Part shown: positions 55,121 to 64,000 of the stretch, piece by piece | Layout of the letters: each line of letters opens with the position of its first letter | How positions within the stretch are numbered: position 1 is the first letter of the stretch | NCBI RefSeq assembly: GCF_000186345.1 | Contig: NC_014962.1 | Span: 1,798,001-1,862,000 of the forward strand | Origin: Isosphaera pallida ATCC 43644 | GTDB taxonomy: Bacteria; Planctomycetota; Planctomycetia; Isosphaerales; Isosphaeraceae | Reading direction: 5' to 3' | DNA length: 64,000 nt | Program-made: the position numbers and the translations under genes | The notes under the pieces: generated by a model | Database searches by the model: none | What the model was told of the DNA's origin: nothing | The model's input: the letters and a program-made list of their open reading frames with translations, nothing else

Positions 55121-55582
55121 ATGGCGATGGTGGGATCGACGATTGTCGTGGTTACCGCGTTGACGATACTGATTGTGATCGCATGCGTGACGGTCATCGG
55201 TGGAATTTGGCACAGCGTGCGGAAGATGGAACACGCCGAGCGCATGGCCGCGCTCCAACAAGGCAGGACACTGCCCAAAGACGAACCTTGGCTCACGCCG
55301 GTCAAGGTGGTGTTGTTGATAACGACCGTGACTCCCACAGCGATCTTTGGCATCCTCGCCGTCGCGTTGGCCAAGGGGTTGTCCAACGGTTTAATTCCCG
55401 CAGCAATCTTGCTGGGTCTGGGTTGCATCGTTGGAGGAGTCCGTTTGGGAATGAGGCTGCCCGCCTTTCGAACCGCTCCGGTTCAATGCCCCTCTGCCGA
55501 GCCCACAGTGAACCATAAGCTGGCCTCCACCGCCAAGCCTAACCTCAGCCCGGAATGTTTAGACTTCGCGGGCCGGAATTGA
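55121..55582 (+). CDS. Small two-helix membrane protein of unknown function
   Basis: 153 residues from ATG 55121 (GAGG nine bases upstream; ATG 55127 also possible). The N-terminal helix (STIVVVTALTILIVIACVTV) is followed by a charged stretch RKMEHAERMAALQQGRTLPK, then two more hydrophobic parts (VVLLITTVTPTAIFGILAVA and IPAAILLGLGCIVGG). The MEHAERMAALQQG motif recurs in small bacterial membrane proteins of the DUF6249 type. Function unknown. Confidence 0.65.
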   Translation: MAMVGSTIVVVTALTILIVIACVTVIGGIWHSVRKMEHAERMAALQQGRTLPKDEPWLTPVKVVLLITTVTPTAIFGILAVALAKGLSNGLIPAAILLGLGCIVGGVRLGMRLPAFRTAPVQCPSAEPTVNHKLASTAKPNLSPECLDFAGRN

Positions 55583-55942
55583 TTCCCCCATCCCGTTTGG
55601 CGTGTGTTTATCCAAGGCGGACGACGGGTGGTCGAGGAGGCTGCCCGCAACGTCTGCCACTTCAATCCCACTCCACACGATTCCACCCACCACGGAATCT
55701 GTCTCAAGACCGATAACCTTCCCATCCGATGAATACGAGGGACTCGGCGCGTCCGCCCCTTCCGATCTGTTCCGTGATCGTTGGTGATCCGGTTGAACGT
55801 GAGGAACGAGTCGGACACGGCCGAGTCGAATCAACGGTGGAGACGGAAACGAGAGCGGAGCGTTCGGCGGTCCCACCGCCCCGGCGGAGTGTTCCGACCG
55901 GTTGAACTCCGACGACGTGACATAGCCAGGGAGGGTCGTGGG
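55583..55942. other. Intergenic region before the cyclophilin-like surface protein
   Basis: 360 bases, no supported gene; probably the promoter and leader of the following gene. The open frame in front of ATG 55943 has no coding character. Confidence 0.3.
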
Positions 55943-58165
55943 ATGATGGACCGCACTGGGTCGGGAATCCCCAATGGTGTCGCACACGGGGCCGAGTCCA
56001 AGGTGCGGGCGAAAGCGGCCCCGCCAAGGGGCGCGCGGGTCCGCCGCGCAACGCGACGGCGGTTGGGCTTCGACACGATGGAAAGCCGTCAGTTGCTTGC
56101 CACCTTGGCCCCGATTGCCAACCAGACGATCCCGGCGACCATGAGCGTGCCGGTGGTCCTCGACGGCGGCACCAACGCCAACCCGCAACGCTTTACCGCC
56201 GCCTCGTCCAACCCGGCCATTCGGGCCGAGGTTCTGCCAGGCCGCCTTTTGGAAATCACCGTCAATCATGAGTCCAGCGGTCCCAACGATCCCGAGATCG
56301 ACAACGAAACCATGCGGTTCCGGTTGTTCGACTCTCTGACCCCGTTGACCATCCAGCGGCTTGAGGAACTCATCAACGACGGATTTTACACCAACAAGCT
56401 GATTCACCGGATCGCCGCCAACTTCCCTGGCCCCAACGACTTCATCGTTCAGGGCGGGTCGGTCAACGGCGACGGCACCGGCGAGGTGCCCCGGCCTGGC
56501 TTCCCGTTCCAGGACGAGTTCGTTGCCGGACTGGGCTTCACCGCCAACGGCCTGATCGCCATGGCCAACGCCGGACGCGACACCAACAGTTCCCAGTTCT
56601 TCATCACCACCGCGCAGCCGCGTTCATTGGATTACATCCACACCATTTTTGGTCAACTGGTGGACGGCCAAGCGACTCTGCAAAAACTGACGCAGATTCC
56701 ACGGGCCGCCAACGATCGTCCTACGCCCAACCCGGTCACGATCACCTCGGTCAACATTGTCCCGGCCGATGTGGACGGCGTGCTGCTGATCGACGGCACC
56801 GCCGCTTCACCCGGTCAAACCGCCACCATCACCGTAACCGCCACCGATACGGTCAACAACACGTCCACCACGCGGACCTTCGACGTGAGCGTGGCCGCCA
56901 ACACGCAAAACCAACGGCCCTTCTTCACCGACGTGCCGGCCTTGACTCGGGTTGGTGCCGGCCAGACGGCGGTGATCCCCACTCAAATTTACAACGCTGA
57001 ACCCACCGACACGATCACCTACATCGTCAACGGTGGCCGTACCGGCGATCCGGGCAATCCCACCTTTACTCCGATCCCGGCTGATGTCGGTACCGCGACC
57101 ATCGACAATAACGGCGTGATTCGTTTCGTACCCGCCGAGGGGTTCACTGGCACCGCCACGTTGCTCGTTGGGGTCCGCGACCAAGTGGATCGCTTTGGTC
57201 CCGGCAATCGCAACTTTGATTTACAACAACTGCGAATCGAGGTCGGCGGTGACCCAGTCAACATCCGTCCCATCGCCAGCCCCACCCGCGCTCAGACAAC
57301 GTTGGGCACCCCTGTCCGGCTTCGCTTGCCTGGCGACGCGGGCAATCCTGGGCAAACCCTGGTTTACTCGATTGTCACTCCACCCGCCAACGGTACCGTC
57401 GCTCCGCTGGACCCGGCTAGTGGCCTCTTTCTTTACACGCCCAACCCTGGCTTCTTCGGCACGGACACCTTCACGTATCAAGTGCGCGACGTCGGCCCGC
57501 CGACTCCCAACCTCACGAGTTCGCCAGCCACGGTCACTATTGAGGTTTTGGCCCAAGGCGACTCCACGGTGCGGCTGATCCCTCAACCCACCGCTGACGA
57601 CGAGCCCACCCTGCGAACCCTGGTGGTCACGCCCGAACCTCGACCCATCGGCTCCCGAATCGGCAACACCATCCGGATTACGGAGAACGATGAGGGACAG
57701 ATCGAGGTCCGCATCAACGGAATCCCTCAAGGCCCCACCCCCAACGCTTCAGACCTCCAGCGGATCGTGGTTTACGGCTCCAAAGCCAACGACCAGATCA
57801 TCGTCGATTCCAACGTGTCGGTCCCCGCCACCCTCTCAGGAGGACAAGCGGGACGGAACATCATCCACGCCGGCGATGCCAACTCGCGTCTGAAAGGATG
57901 GTTTGGACAGAACGTTTTGAGAGGGGGCGCGGGCAACGACCGACTTGTGGGCACAGCGGGCCGGGTCCGGTTCCAGCCCAGCGGTGGCAACGACGTATAT
58001 TTCGTGGGAACCCCCGGGCGCGGACCGCGCAAACCACCCTCGGGCCAGTTCTTCCGGGTGGTCGATGGTCGAGTCACCCCGATCGACCCGCATGGCCCCG
58101 TCTTCAAGGGGTCGCGTCACCAAGCCAATGGCAACCGTCGTTTCCCCGGCGCGCCAATCACTTGA
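55943..58165 (+). CDS. Secreted cyclophilin-type peptidyl-prolyl isomerase with cadherin-like domains and LEPR-XLL-like leader
   Basis: 740 residues from ATG 55943; ATG 55946 follows directly. The leader is Arg-rich and ends in DTMESRQLLATL, like the LEPR-XLL export segment of planctomycete surface proteins. About residues 130-255 form a cyclophilin: KLIHRIAANFPGPNDFIVQGG, NGLIAMANAGRDTNSSQFFI and DYIHTIFGQLVDG keep the catalytic Arg, the Phe/Gln pair and the Asn. Beta-sandwich repeats follow (VSVAANTQNQRPFFTDVPAL; VYSIVTPPANGTVAPLDPAS with FTYQVRDVG), and near the end RTX-like GGAGNDRLVG. So an isomerase is displayed with adhesion-like domains. A role in folding of outer-layer proteins is inference. 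A strong terminator follows. Confidence 0.87.
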   Translation: MMDRTGSGIPNGVAHGAESKVRAKAAPPRGARVRRATRRRLGFDTMESRQLLATLAPIANQTIPATMSVPVVLDGGTNANPQRFTAASSNPAIRAEVLPGRLLEITVNHESSGPNDPEIDNETMRFRLFDSLTPLTIQRLEELINDGFYTNKLIHRIAANFPGPNDFIVQGGSVNGDGTGEVPRPGFPFQDEFVAGLGFTANGLIAMANAGRDTNSSQFFITTAQPRSLDYIHTIFGQLVDGQATLQKLTQIPRAANDRPTPNPVTITSVNIVPADVDGVLLIDGTAASPGQTATITVTATDTVNNTSTTRTFDVSVAANTQNQRPFFTDVPALTRVGAGQTAVIPTQIYNAEPTDTITYIVNGGRTGDPGNPTFTPIPADVGTATIDNNGVIRFVPAEGFTGTATLLVGVRDQVDRFGPGNRNFDLQQLRIEVGGDPVNIRPIASPTRAQTTLGTPVRLRLPGDAGNPGQTLVYSIVTPPANGTVAPLDPASGLFLYTPNPGFFGTDTFTYQVRDVGPPTPNLTSSPATVTIEVLAQGDSTVRLIPQPTADDEPTLRTLVVTPEPRPIGSRIGNTIRITENDEGQIEVRINGIPQGPTPNASDLQRIVVYGSKANDQIIVDSNVSVPATLSGGQAGRNIIHAGDANSRLKGWFGQNVLRGGAGNDRLVGTAGRVRFQPSGGNDVYFVGTPGRGPRKPPSGQFFRVVDGRVTPIDPHGPVFKGSRHQANGNRRFPGAPIT

Positions 58166-58235
58166 CGCCTCGAAACCTCGCGGTCCACACGAGCCACTGA
58201 TTGTGAATCTCGTTGAGATGCCCTATCTGCTTCGA

Positions 58236-58271
58236 CCAGACGACGCGTCAGCGCCAAGGCGTGTCGTCTGG
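58236..58271 (+). terminator. Strong hairpin after the cyclophilin-like gene
   Basis: Fourteen paired bases (12 Watson-Crick, 2 G-T) form a stem: 58236-58249 with 58258-58271, loop of 8. It starts CCAGACGAC and ends GTCGTCTGG. No T run follows, so it may be factor-dependent or a barrier to exonuclease. Confidence 0.55.
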
Positions 58272-58385
58272 CGGCGCGGCTAGGGTTGTGCGATGATCGG
58301 ACCCGATCGCTTGGTTTCGATCCCCGCCGACTCTTCGCGTGCGAGCCCTCGCATTCGCTCTTCAGACTGAAAGCCTTCCGTTCCC

Positions 58386-59507
58386 ATGCGAATCGACACT
58401 CTGGAACTGCGGATCGTCAAACTCGACCTTGTCCGCCCGTTTCGAACCAGTTCCAGCTTCAAAACCTACCTGGAACACATTTTGATTCGCGTCACAGGGC
58501 GAGACGACGACCAACTCACCGAAGGCTGGGGCGAATGCGCCTGCCCCTCCGATCCTTACTACTGCCCTGAGACAGTGGAAACCTGTTGGCACATTCTCCA
58601 CGACTTCCTGGCACCGGCCTTGCTGGGTAGCTTCTGGGATCATCCCGACCGTGTCGCAGCACTTTTTGGTCGCGTCAAGGGAAACCGTTTCGCCAAGGCC
58701 GGGCTGGAGATGGCCTGCTGGGATGCCTGGTGTCGCGCGGAGGGACGTTCCCTCGCCAACGCGCTAGGAGCAACGCGTGCGGAGATTCATTCAGGCGTAA
58801 GTCTGGGAATTGAAGCCGACCGCGATCGTCTCTTCGATCAGATCGAGCAATATGTGGAGGAAGGGTATCGTCGGGTCAAACTCAAAATCGCCCCTGGACA
58901 CGATGTCGAGGTGGTCCAGTCAGTTCGGGAACGCTGGCCGAACCTGCCGCTTCAGGTGGACGCGAACTCAGCCTATACCTTGGAAGACTTAACCACATTC
59001 AAACGTTTGGACGCTTTCAACCTCCTCTTGATTGAACAGCCCTTGGCTCACGACGACATCATCGACCACGCCACGCTTCAGCGAGCGCTTCGGACCCCCA
59101 TCTGCCTCGATGAATCCATTCATTCGGCCGCCGACGCGCGCAAGGCGATCGATCTAGGAGCCTGTCGGATCATCAACATCAAGACCAGTCGGGTAGGCGG
59201 CCTAAGCGAGGCCAAACGGATCCATGACCTTTGTTTGGCACGAGGAGTCCCCGTGTGGTGCGGCGGGATGCACGAGTATGGGATTGGACGGGCCGCCAAC
59301 GTTGCTCTGGCCGCCTTGCCTGGCTTCATCCTGCCGGGAGATGTCTCCGGTTCAGACAAGTATTACCACGCGGATGTGATCGATCCGCCGATCCGCGCTA
59401 CCCGGGGGACCGTGGCCGTTCCTCATGCGCCTGGGTTGGGCGTTCAACCGCGTCTCGATCGCATCGAGGCCAACACCACCCGGCGGGTCATGTTGACATC
59501 TTCTTAA
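58386..59507 (+). CDS. menC: o-Succinylbenzoate synthase (enolase superfamily)
   Basis: 373 residues. Enolase-superfamily enzyme that dehydrates SHCHC to o-succinylbenzoate in menaquinone synthesis. Catalytic set: KxK in RRVKLKIAPG (near residue 165), metal ligands in LQVDANSAY, LIEQPLAH and CLDESIHSAA, and Lys in NIKTSRVGGLSEA (near residue 265). WCGGMHEYGIGRAANVAL is typical of the OSBS/N-acylamino acid racemase branch, which cannot be split by motif alone. The start ATG 58386 matches the family N-terminus (IDTLELRIVKLDLVRPFRTS). Menaquinone is used by planctomycetes. Confidence 0.9.
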   Translation: MRIDTLELRIVKLDLVRPFRTSSSFKTYLEHILIRVTGRDDDQLTEGWGECACPSDPYYCPETVETCWHILHDFLAPALLGSFWDHPDRVAALFGRVKGNRFAKAGLEMACWDAWCRAEGRSLANALGATRAEIHSGVSLGIEADRDRLFDQIEQYVEEGYRRVKLKIAPGHDVEVVQSVRERWPNLPLQVDANSAYTLEDLTTFKRLDAFNLLLIEQPLAHDDIIDHATLQRALRTPICLDESIHSAADARKAIDLGACRIINIKTSRVGGLSEAKRIHDLCLARGVPVWCGGMHEYGIGRAANVALAALPGFILPGDVSGSDKYYHADVIDPPIRATRGTVAVPHAPGLGVQPRLDRIEANTTRRVMLTSS

Positions 59508-59519
59508 GCCCAACGCCAA

Positions 59520-59552
59520 CGACGCCGATCTCCCGAGGAAGAGTCGGCGTCG
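59520..59552. terminator. Hairpin between menC and the DUF1501 gene
   Basis: Nine-base perfect inverted repeat (CGACGCCGA 59520-59528, TCGGCGTCG 59544-59552) with a 15-base loop, 13 bases past the menC stop and 87 before the convergent DUF1501 stop. No T run. Confidence 0.4.
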
Positions 59553-59639
59553 CGGTCTCCCGGCGCTCCAACCAGCCTGTCCCGGAACCCTTCCCGCGGA
59601 TGCGGTTCAAAGGGCTCCGATCCAATCCATCTCATCCAG

Positions 59640-60914
59640 TTAGATCAATTCGGAGATCGGCTCGCCCTTCTCGACGATCCAGTAGGGACGTCCATTAGGG
59701 GTGGTGTACTGGGTGTCGAGCGGAATACCCATCGCCTTGGTCATGGTGGCGATCAAGTCCATGACCCCCACAGGACGGTCGACGATGTCCACGCCGTCCT
59801 TGTCGGTCTCGCCGACAATCTGACCCCCCTTGATGCCACCGCCGCCCAGCACCACCGACCACGAGTTGGGCCAGTGGTCCCGTCCCGTATCCTGGTTGAT
59901 CCGTGGAGTGCGGCCGAAGTCACCCATCCAAACGACGAGGGTCGAGTCAAGCAAGCCCCGCTGGGCCAAATCTTCGATGAGCGTTCCCATTCCTTTGTCC
60001 AAGGTCGGCAAGTTGCCGCCCTTGAGGGTGTCGAAGATGTTGTTGTGGTTGTCCCAGCCGCCCAGCGACACTTCGACGTAGGTCACCCCCGCCTCGACCA
60101 GCTTGCGGGCCAAGAGGCAGCCTTGACCAAACGAGTTCTTGCCGTACTTCTCCTTGACCGACTCCGGCTCGCTCTTGAGGTCGAACGCTTTGAGCAGACG
60201 TGAGGACATCATCCGATAGGTCTTGTCGTAAACCTCTTTGTGGTCGATCGCCTCCTGGCCACGCTTTTCGGCGATGAAGTTGGTCTCGACCATGTTGAGC
60301 AACGCGAGACGACGGGCCAGACGGGCTTCAATCCCTGCGGGTGGCTTCAGGTTGGGAATGTCGCCCGAGGCGCTGACGTCAAACGGGGCGTGGGTCATCC
60401 CCAAGAAGCCGGCAGAAAACGGCGACCCATTGATCGACACGCAGTGCGGCAGGTCGAAATTGGGCCGCTTGGAACCCAGCTCATACGACAGGACCGAGCC
60501 GAAACCGGGGTGGACCACCGTGGGGTTGGGCACGTATCCGGTGTGCATCTTGTAAGTGCCCCGGTCATGGTTGCCCTCGTTGGAATTCAATGAGCGCACG
60601 ATGCTCAGATGATTCATCTGACGCGCGATCGTCGGCAGGTGTTCGCAAATCTGGATGCCTGGCACCACGGTATCGATTGGCCGGAACTCGCCGGCGTTCT
60701 TGCTGCCGGGTTTAAGGCTCCAGGTGTCCAGTTGGCTGGGTCCACCACCCATCCAGAGCACGATGCAGCTTTTGAGTGGACGCTTGCCGCTTTGAGCCTG
60801 CGCCTCCATAGCGCCGAGGAACTGCAAAGCGGGCAGGGCCATCGCCGAGGTGGTCAAGTGGCCCAAGAAATGGCGCCGCGTCATGCCGGCGGATTTGGGA
60901 CGGTTCGCGGTCAT
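59640..60914 (-). CDS. DUF1501 domain protein, Tat-exported
   Basis: 424 residues from ATG 60914 (GAGGA eight bases upstream). The twin-arginine signal MTRRHFLGHLTTSAMALPAL is typical. DUF1501: KSCIVLWMGGGPSQLDTWSL, GIQICEHLPTIARQMNHLSI, GTYKMHTGYVPNPTVVHPGF and NHDRGTYK with HDRG, then VWMGDFGRTPRINQDTGRDH and NGRPYWIVEKGEPISELI. The fold is alkaline-phosphatase/sulfatase-like; function is unproven. Together with the DUF1549/1553 gene 210 bases upstream it forms the usual planctomycete pair, probably acting in the periplasm. Confidence 0.93.
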   Translation of the reverse strand: MTANRPKSAGMTRRHFLGHLTTSAMALPALQFLGAMEAQAQSGKRPLKSCIVLWMGGGPSQLDTWSLKPGSKNAGEFRPIDTVVPGIQICEHLPTIARQMNHLSIVRSLNSNEGNHDRGTYKMHTGYVPNPTVVHPGFGSVLSYELGSKRPNFDLPHCVSINGSPFSAGFLGMTHAPFDVSASGDIPNLKPPAGIEARLARRLALLNMVETNFIAEKRGQEAIDHKEVYDKTYRMMSSRLLKAFDLKSEPESVKEKYGKNSFGQGCLLARKLVEAGVTYVEVSLGGWDNHNNIFDTLKGGNLPTLDKGMGTLIEDLAQRGLLDSTLVVWMGDFGRTPRINQDTGRDHWPNSWSVVLGGGGIKGGQIVGETDKDGVDIVDRPVGVMDLIATMTKAMGIPLDTQYTTPNGRPYWIVEKGEPISELI

Positions 60915-61124
60915 GGCTGGGTTCCTCGGAGTCAGTGACGGGTGAGAGCAGGAACGGAACGCATGAAGGAGACGGAACGCCAACAAAACGGCGGAAAGTA
61001 AGGAGGGTTGGGACGGCGGATGGATTGGGATCGCACGGGGTGCCGGAGCTGGGGAACCACCAATTGGTTGGGACGGTTCCCGCACGCTCCGGTCCCCACC
61101 TAGCGGGCCGAACCGTCGAAGTGG

Positions 61125-62786
61125 TCAATGGTTGAGGATGAACTCATTGGAGTTGAGCAGCGCCCAGAACAGGTCTTCGGCCACCTGATCGGGGTAACGA
61201 TCCGAGGCGATTAGGCGGCGGGCGACCGCCAGTTCACGGGCCGAGGGCGGACGAGAAAGGGCCGCGAGATAGAGTTGAGTGATGAGGTGGACGTCGGGAT
61301 TCTTGGGCTGGAGTTTGGCCTCGTCGAACAGCTTGCGAATCTGGCTCCCGGCTTTGCCAGTGGTGGCCTTGGCGATCAGTTCCCCGTTCATCATCATCAG
61401 CGCTTGGGGAATCGTGCCCTGAAATTCGACCGACTCGGCTCCCTCGTCGTTCGCAAAGGCCCGAGCGAACTGTCTGGCAAATCGCGCCCGGGCCGCCGCG
61501 GCGTCGGCCGCGTCCACCTTGTCGGCGTTGGTCGCCACCAACAGCGAGGAGTAAAGCTGCTCGGGCGTCATTGGTTTGAGGTTCATATGGCTGAACAGAA
61601 GCTCATCCAACTCGTTTTCGGGGATTGTGCGACTGGTGAGGTGGTAGGCTTTCGAGCGTGTGATCAGCCGGATGAGATGCTTGATGTCGAAGTCGTGGTC
61701 GCGGAAGTCCTCGGCTAGCAGATCGAGCAATTCGGGGATGCTCGGCACGTTGTGGTCGCCAAAGTCGTCCACGGGATGCACGAAGCCGCGGCCCATGAAG
61801 TGCGCCCACATCCGGTTCACGAAAGCGCGGGCGAACTGGAGATTGTCGCGGGCGGTGATGAGCGCAGCGAGTTCCTTGCGCCGTCCGGTGTCCACCGTGG
61901 GGTCGGTTTTACGTCCATCCAGGTAGGTGGGGCCGACGCTCATGGTCAGACCATCGCGGCGATCGTAAGCGGCGTAGCGATCAAGGTCGTCGAGGATTTC
62001 GCGGTCGGCAACTTTAACATGGTCGAGAACCTGAAGTCCCAGATTGTTTTCGACCATGACCCGTTCGGCCGTCACGGCCTTGAAGTAGGCGTTGATGCCC
62101 CAGAAGTCTTTTTGCTTCCAGTCGTTGGACGGGTGGTCGTGGCACTGGGTGCATTGGATCTGTTGCCCCAGGAACAGGCGGGTGGTGTAACTGGTGAGAT
62201 TGACGGCTCCATCGCCCCGATGGGCCAACACGAAGTTGACCGCTCCATTATCCTTGTTCGAGCCTTCGCCTGCGATCAGTTCGGTGACGATCTCGTTCCA
62301 AGGCCGATTGGCCGCGAACTGACGCCTCAACCATGTCTCGAGCGCTGCGGGGTCTACTTCCTGGTTGTCCATCATTGAGCGACCAATCAGTGCCACACGC
62401 CACACCGTGGCGAAGTGGGCCGCGTAGTCCGGATCTTCCAGCAGGGTCTCGATCAGCTTCTCGCGTTTCGTCTTCTCCTTGGAAAGCAGGAACTCCCTGG
62501 TCTCGTCGATGCTGGGAATGCGCCCCAGGAAGTCGAGGTAGGCGCGACGAACGAATTCCGAATCCGGCGCGATGGGCGAGGGCTTGACGCCTTCGGCTTC
62601 CCAAGCTTGAGCCAACAGGTCGTCAATTTCGCTCGGTTGAACCGACGACAACACCTTTTTTGGTTCCTGGGCCATCGTCACCGAACCGATGGACCACGCT
62701 CCCCACGCCAACGCCACTGCCCAACTCAACCAAGGCCGCGACGCTCTGAAGAACTCAAAGCAACCACTCGGGGCACCGCGCGTCAT
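61125..62786 (-). CDS. DUF1549/DUF1553 domain protein
   Basis: 553 residues from ATG 62786 (AGGAG eight bases upstream). Signal peptide core WLSWAVALAWGAWSIGSVTM, cut near AQEP. DUF1549 part: DDLLAQAWEAEGVKP, DSEFVRRAYLDFLGRIPSI, LETLLEDPDYAAHFATVWR. The cysteine motif IQCTQCHDHPSNDWKQKDFW (near residue 212) resembles a haem or metal site. DUF1553 part: RAFVNRMWAHFMGRGFVHP, DDFGDHNVPSIPELLDLLAE, ILNSN-like LLNSNEFILNH at the end. It lacks a separate N-terminal planctomycete cytochrome C domain. Partner of the DUF1501 gene; the pair is very common in planctomycetes, with unknown biochemical role. Confidence 0.92.
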   Translation of the reverse strand: MTRGAPSGCFEFFRASRPWLSWAVALAWGAWSIGSVTMAQEPKKVLSSVQPSEIDDLLAQAWEAEGVKPSPIAPDSEFVRRAYLDFLGRIPSIDETREFLLSKEKTKREKLIETLLEDPDYAAHFATVWRVALIGRSMMDNQEVDPAALETWLRRQFAANRPWNEIVTELIAGEGSNKDNGAVNFVLAHRGDGAVNLTSYTTRLFLGQQIQCTQCHDHPSNDWKQKDFWGINAYFKAVTAERVMVENNLGLQVLDHVKVADREILDDLDRYAAYDRRDGLTMSVGPTYLDGRKTDPTVDTGRRKELAALITARDNLQFARAFVNRMWAHFMGRGFVHPVDDFGDHNVPSIPELLDLLAEDFRDHDFDIKHLIRLITRSKAYHLTSRTIPENELDELLFSHMNLKPMTPEQLYSSLLVATNADKVDAADAAAARARFARQFARAFANDEGAESVEFQGTIPQALMMMNGELIAKATTGKAGSQIRKLFDEAKLQPKNPDVHLITQLYLAALSRPPSARELAVARRLIASDRYPDQVAEDLFWALLNSNEFILNH

Positions 62787-63196
62787 GGTCCGGACTCCTT
62801 GACCTGATGACAACCATCGAACCAACCTACCTGATTGATCTTGGAAACCAACAACCCGGCATCCAACCGCTCCTCTCCCCAAATCGAGCGCTTTCGGGAC
62901 GCACTCACGTCAGGCCAGGGGCAAAGGTTGACCATACTCTCCGAGGTTCAACCCAGGTCGTCCGGGATGAACTCGACACGATCAAATTAAGCGTCCGGCA
63001 CTCGACCCGACAGAACCGAACCAACGACGTGATGAATGCATGGGAGCGGGCTGGAATGGATCGCATTCAAGCCTAGAGGCCAATTCCGGCCGGGTCAAGA
63101 GGTTGGCGACGAACCCTTGTGGTTTAGTGGTTTAAAGTCATCCAAGCGCGATTTGCGACCGTTTTCAAAACACGCTCCAGCTTCGTTGGTTGGGTT
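62787..63196. other. Intergenic region
   Basis: 410 bases without a supported gene, upstream of the DUF1549/1553 gene and downstream of the putative lipoprotein gene. It should contain the promoter for the DUF1549-DUF1501 pair; no motif seen clearly. Confidence 0.3.
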
Positions 63197-63769
63197 TTAT
63201 CGTGGCATGGGGGGCGGGGGGTCTTGTTGGTTCGCGTCCAAGGCGAAGCGGTCGAGGTCATTGAATGGCGGTTCTGAAGTGCCGCCGGCCTCGAGCAGCG
63301 TGGCGTCGAGGCGATCGCGTTCGGAATCCCGAGCGGTTGGGAAAACGTCGGCTTGAACGACTCGGCGCAGTTGGTCGTAAGCGTTGGTCATGCGGGTGAT
63401 GTCGCGTTGGAGTCCTTCGATGGTGGATTCGAGGCGGCGGTTGCGTTCTACCAGCAGCGCACGCTCGATTTCGTCAGCTCCATTGCGACGGGCGAGATCG
63501 GCGTTGCGGGTGCGAAGGCGTTGTTCGAGATCTCGCAACGCTGCGTTTTCAGCCAGGAGTGCTCGGTTGAGGTTGGCGCACTCGTTGAGTCGGCTGACTG
63601 GAACAAACCCGCATCCGCTTATTCCCCCGAGGACGCCGGGACACACCATGATCCCGACCAAGAGGCGTAGGGAAGCGAGCCAGTGGGACGCCTTTTCGAC
63701 AGGGCGGGAGTGGGACGCCGGGCGAAGAGAGCGAATGTGGCTACGAGAATGGTTCCAACCTGGGGGCAT
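63197..63769 (-). CDS. Putative lipoprotein with coiled coil
   Basis: 190 residues from ATG 63769; the true start is unsure because the frame is open further up to 63955. A lipobox VLGGISGCGF near residues 45-55 follows a hydrophobic stretch (LASLRLLVGIMVCPGV). After the Cys comes a coiled coil with SRLNECANLNRALLAENAAL and EIERALLVERNRRLESTIEG, then a Pro/Asp-rich tail. The start VPVSRLNECANLNR resembles the N-terminal coiled coil of planctomycete OmpA-like proteins, but no OmpA domain follows. Function unknown. Confidence 0.65.
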   Translation of the reverse strand: MPPGWNHSRSHIRSLRPASHSRPVEKASHWLASLRLLVGIMVCPGVLGGISGCGFVPVSRLNECANLNRALLAENAALRDLEQRLRTRNADLARRNGADEIERALLVERNRRLESTIEGLQRDITRMTNAYDQLRRVVQADVFPTARDSERDRLDATLLEAGGTSEPPFNDLDRFALDANQQDPPPPMPR

Positions 63770-64000
63770 CCGTGCGACTCCCAAGGGGTCGGAAGGAAAA
63801 GAATGAGGATCAGCAAAGAGAGTAACCGAGGGAGGTGATCCGATCGACCAGTCGCAAGCCTGATCGATCGGACCCGAGTTTCCACGGCCACGATCGTAAA
63901 GCCAGGGCAAAAGGAAGAGAGGACGGCTTGAACTTGAAGGACAAGAGGGAGCCAAGTCAAGTCGGCGGGATCAACCCAGCAAGTCGGCGATCGTTTGAAT

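Noticed and set aside
54358-55428. Minus-strand open frame of 356 codons
   Set aside because: Low-complexity Ser/Thr/Arg-rich product with no domain; overlaps both the protease relic and the start of the small membrane protein gene.

Overview
The window looks like chromosomal DNA of a planctomycete, most likely from the Isosphaeraceae. Base composition is GC-rich. Several protein types are hallmarks of the phylum: a paired DUF1501 and DUF1549/DUF1553 protein, a PVC-type dehydrogenase with a C-terminal haem-binding region, a DUF6807 (PmoA-like) protein, a surface protein with a LEPR-XLL-like export segment, a sulfatase, and a Ser/Thr kinase with TPR repeats. lpxK and a heptosyltransferase point to an LPS-bearing outer membrane. 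Species is an inference; I could not run a search.

Layout. 1-4.9 kb (minus): a kinase gene broken by an in-frame TAA, preceded by a MoeA fused to a substrate-binding-like domain. 5.2-18.5 kb (minus): seven tandem genes for exported amidohydrolase-superfamily proteins, nine domains in all, mostly coupled by 4-8 base overlaps or very short gaps. By eye only one domain (8358-9659) keeps the full metal-ligand set. 18.9-22.5 kb (plus): a secreted protein of unknown function, a DUF6807 protein and holA. 22.5-24.5 kb (minus): FHA-GAF-class III cyclase. 24.9-30.4 kb (plus): PVC-type dehydrogenase, rsmD, and a CCA/poly(A) nucleotidyltransferase. 30.6-39.4 kb (minus): secreted and HEAT-like proteins, family 4 uracil-DNA glycosylase, Nudix protein, a run of Mpo1-like protein, sulfatase, methyltransferase and PH-like membrane protein. 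39.8-43.7 kb (plus): NAD-type isocitrate dehydrogenase, lpxK, heptosyltransferase. 43.6-50.1 kb (minus): glutamate dehydrogenase, the conserved phoH-pgpH-ybeY block, and a receiver-HPt protein.

50.1-55.1 kb holds decaying DNA: a 1.3 kb stretch with gene remnants, aldehyde dehydrogenase, an intact BlaI-type repressor, and next to it a multiply broken M48-type protease gene. 55.1-64 kb: small membrane protein, secreted cyclophilin/cadherin-like protein, menC, DUF1501 and DUF1549/1553 proteins, and a putative lipoprotein with a coiled coil.

The strongest candidate for an undescribed system is the exported amidohydrolase array, in which one apparently active enzyme sits among eight domains that lost catalytic ligands but kept the fold signature. 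No tRNA, rRNA, CRISPR array, prophage or complete insertion sequence was recognised.
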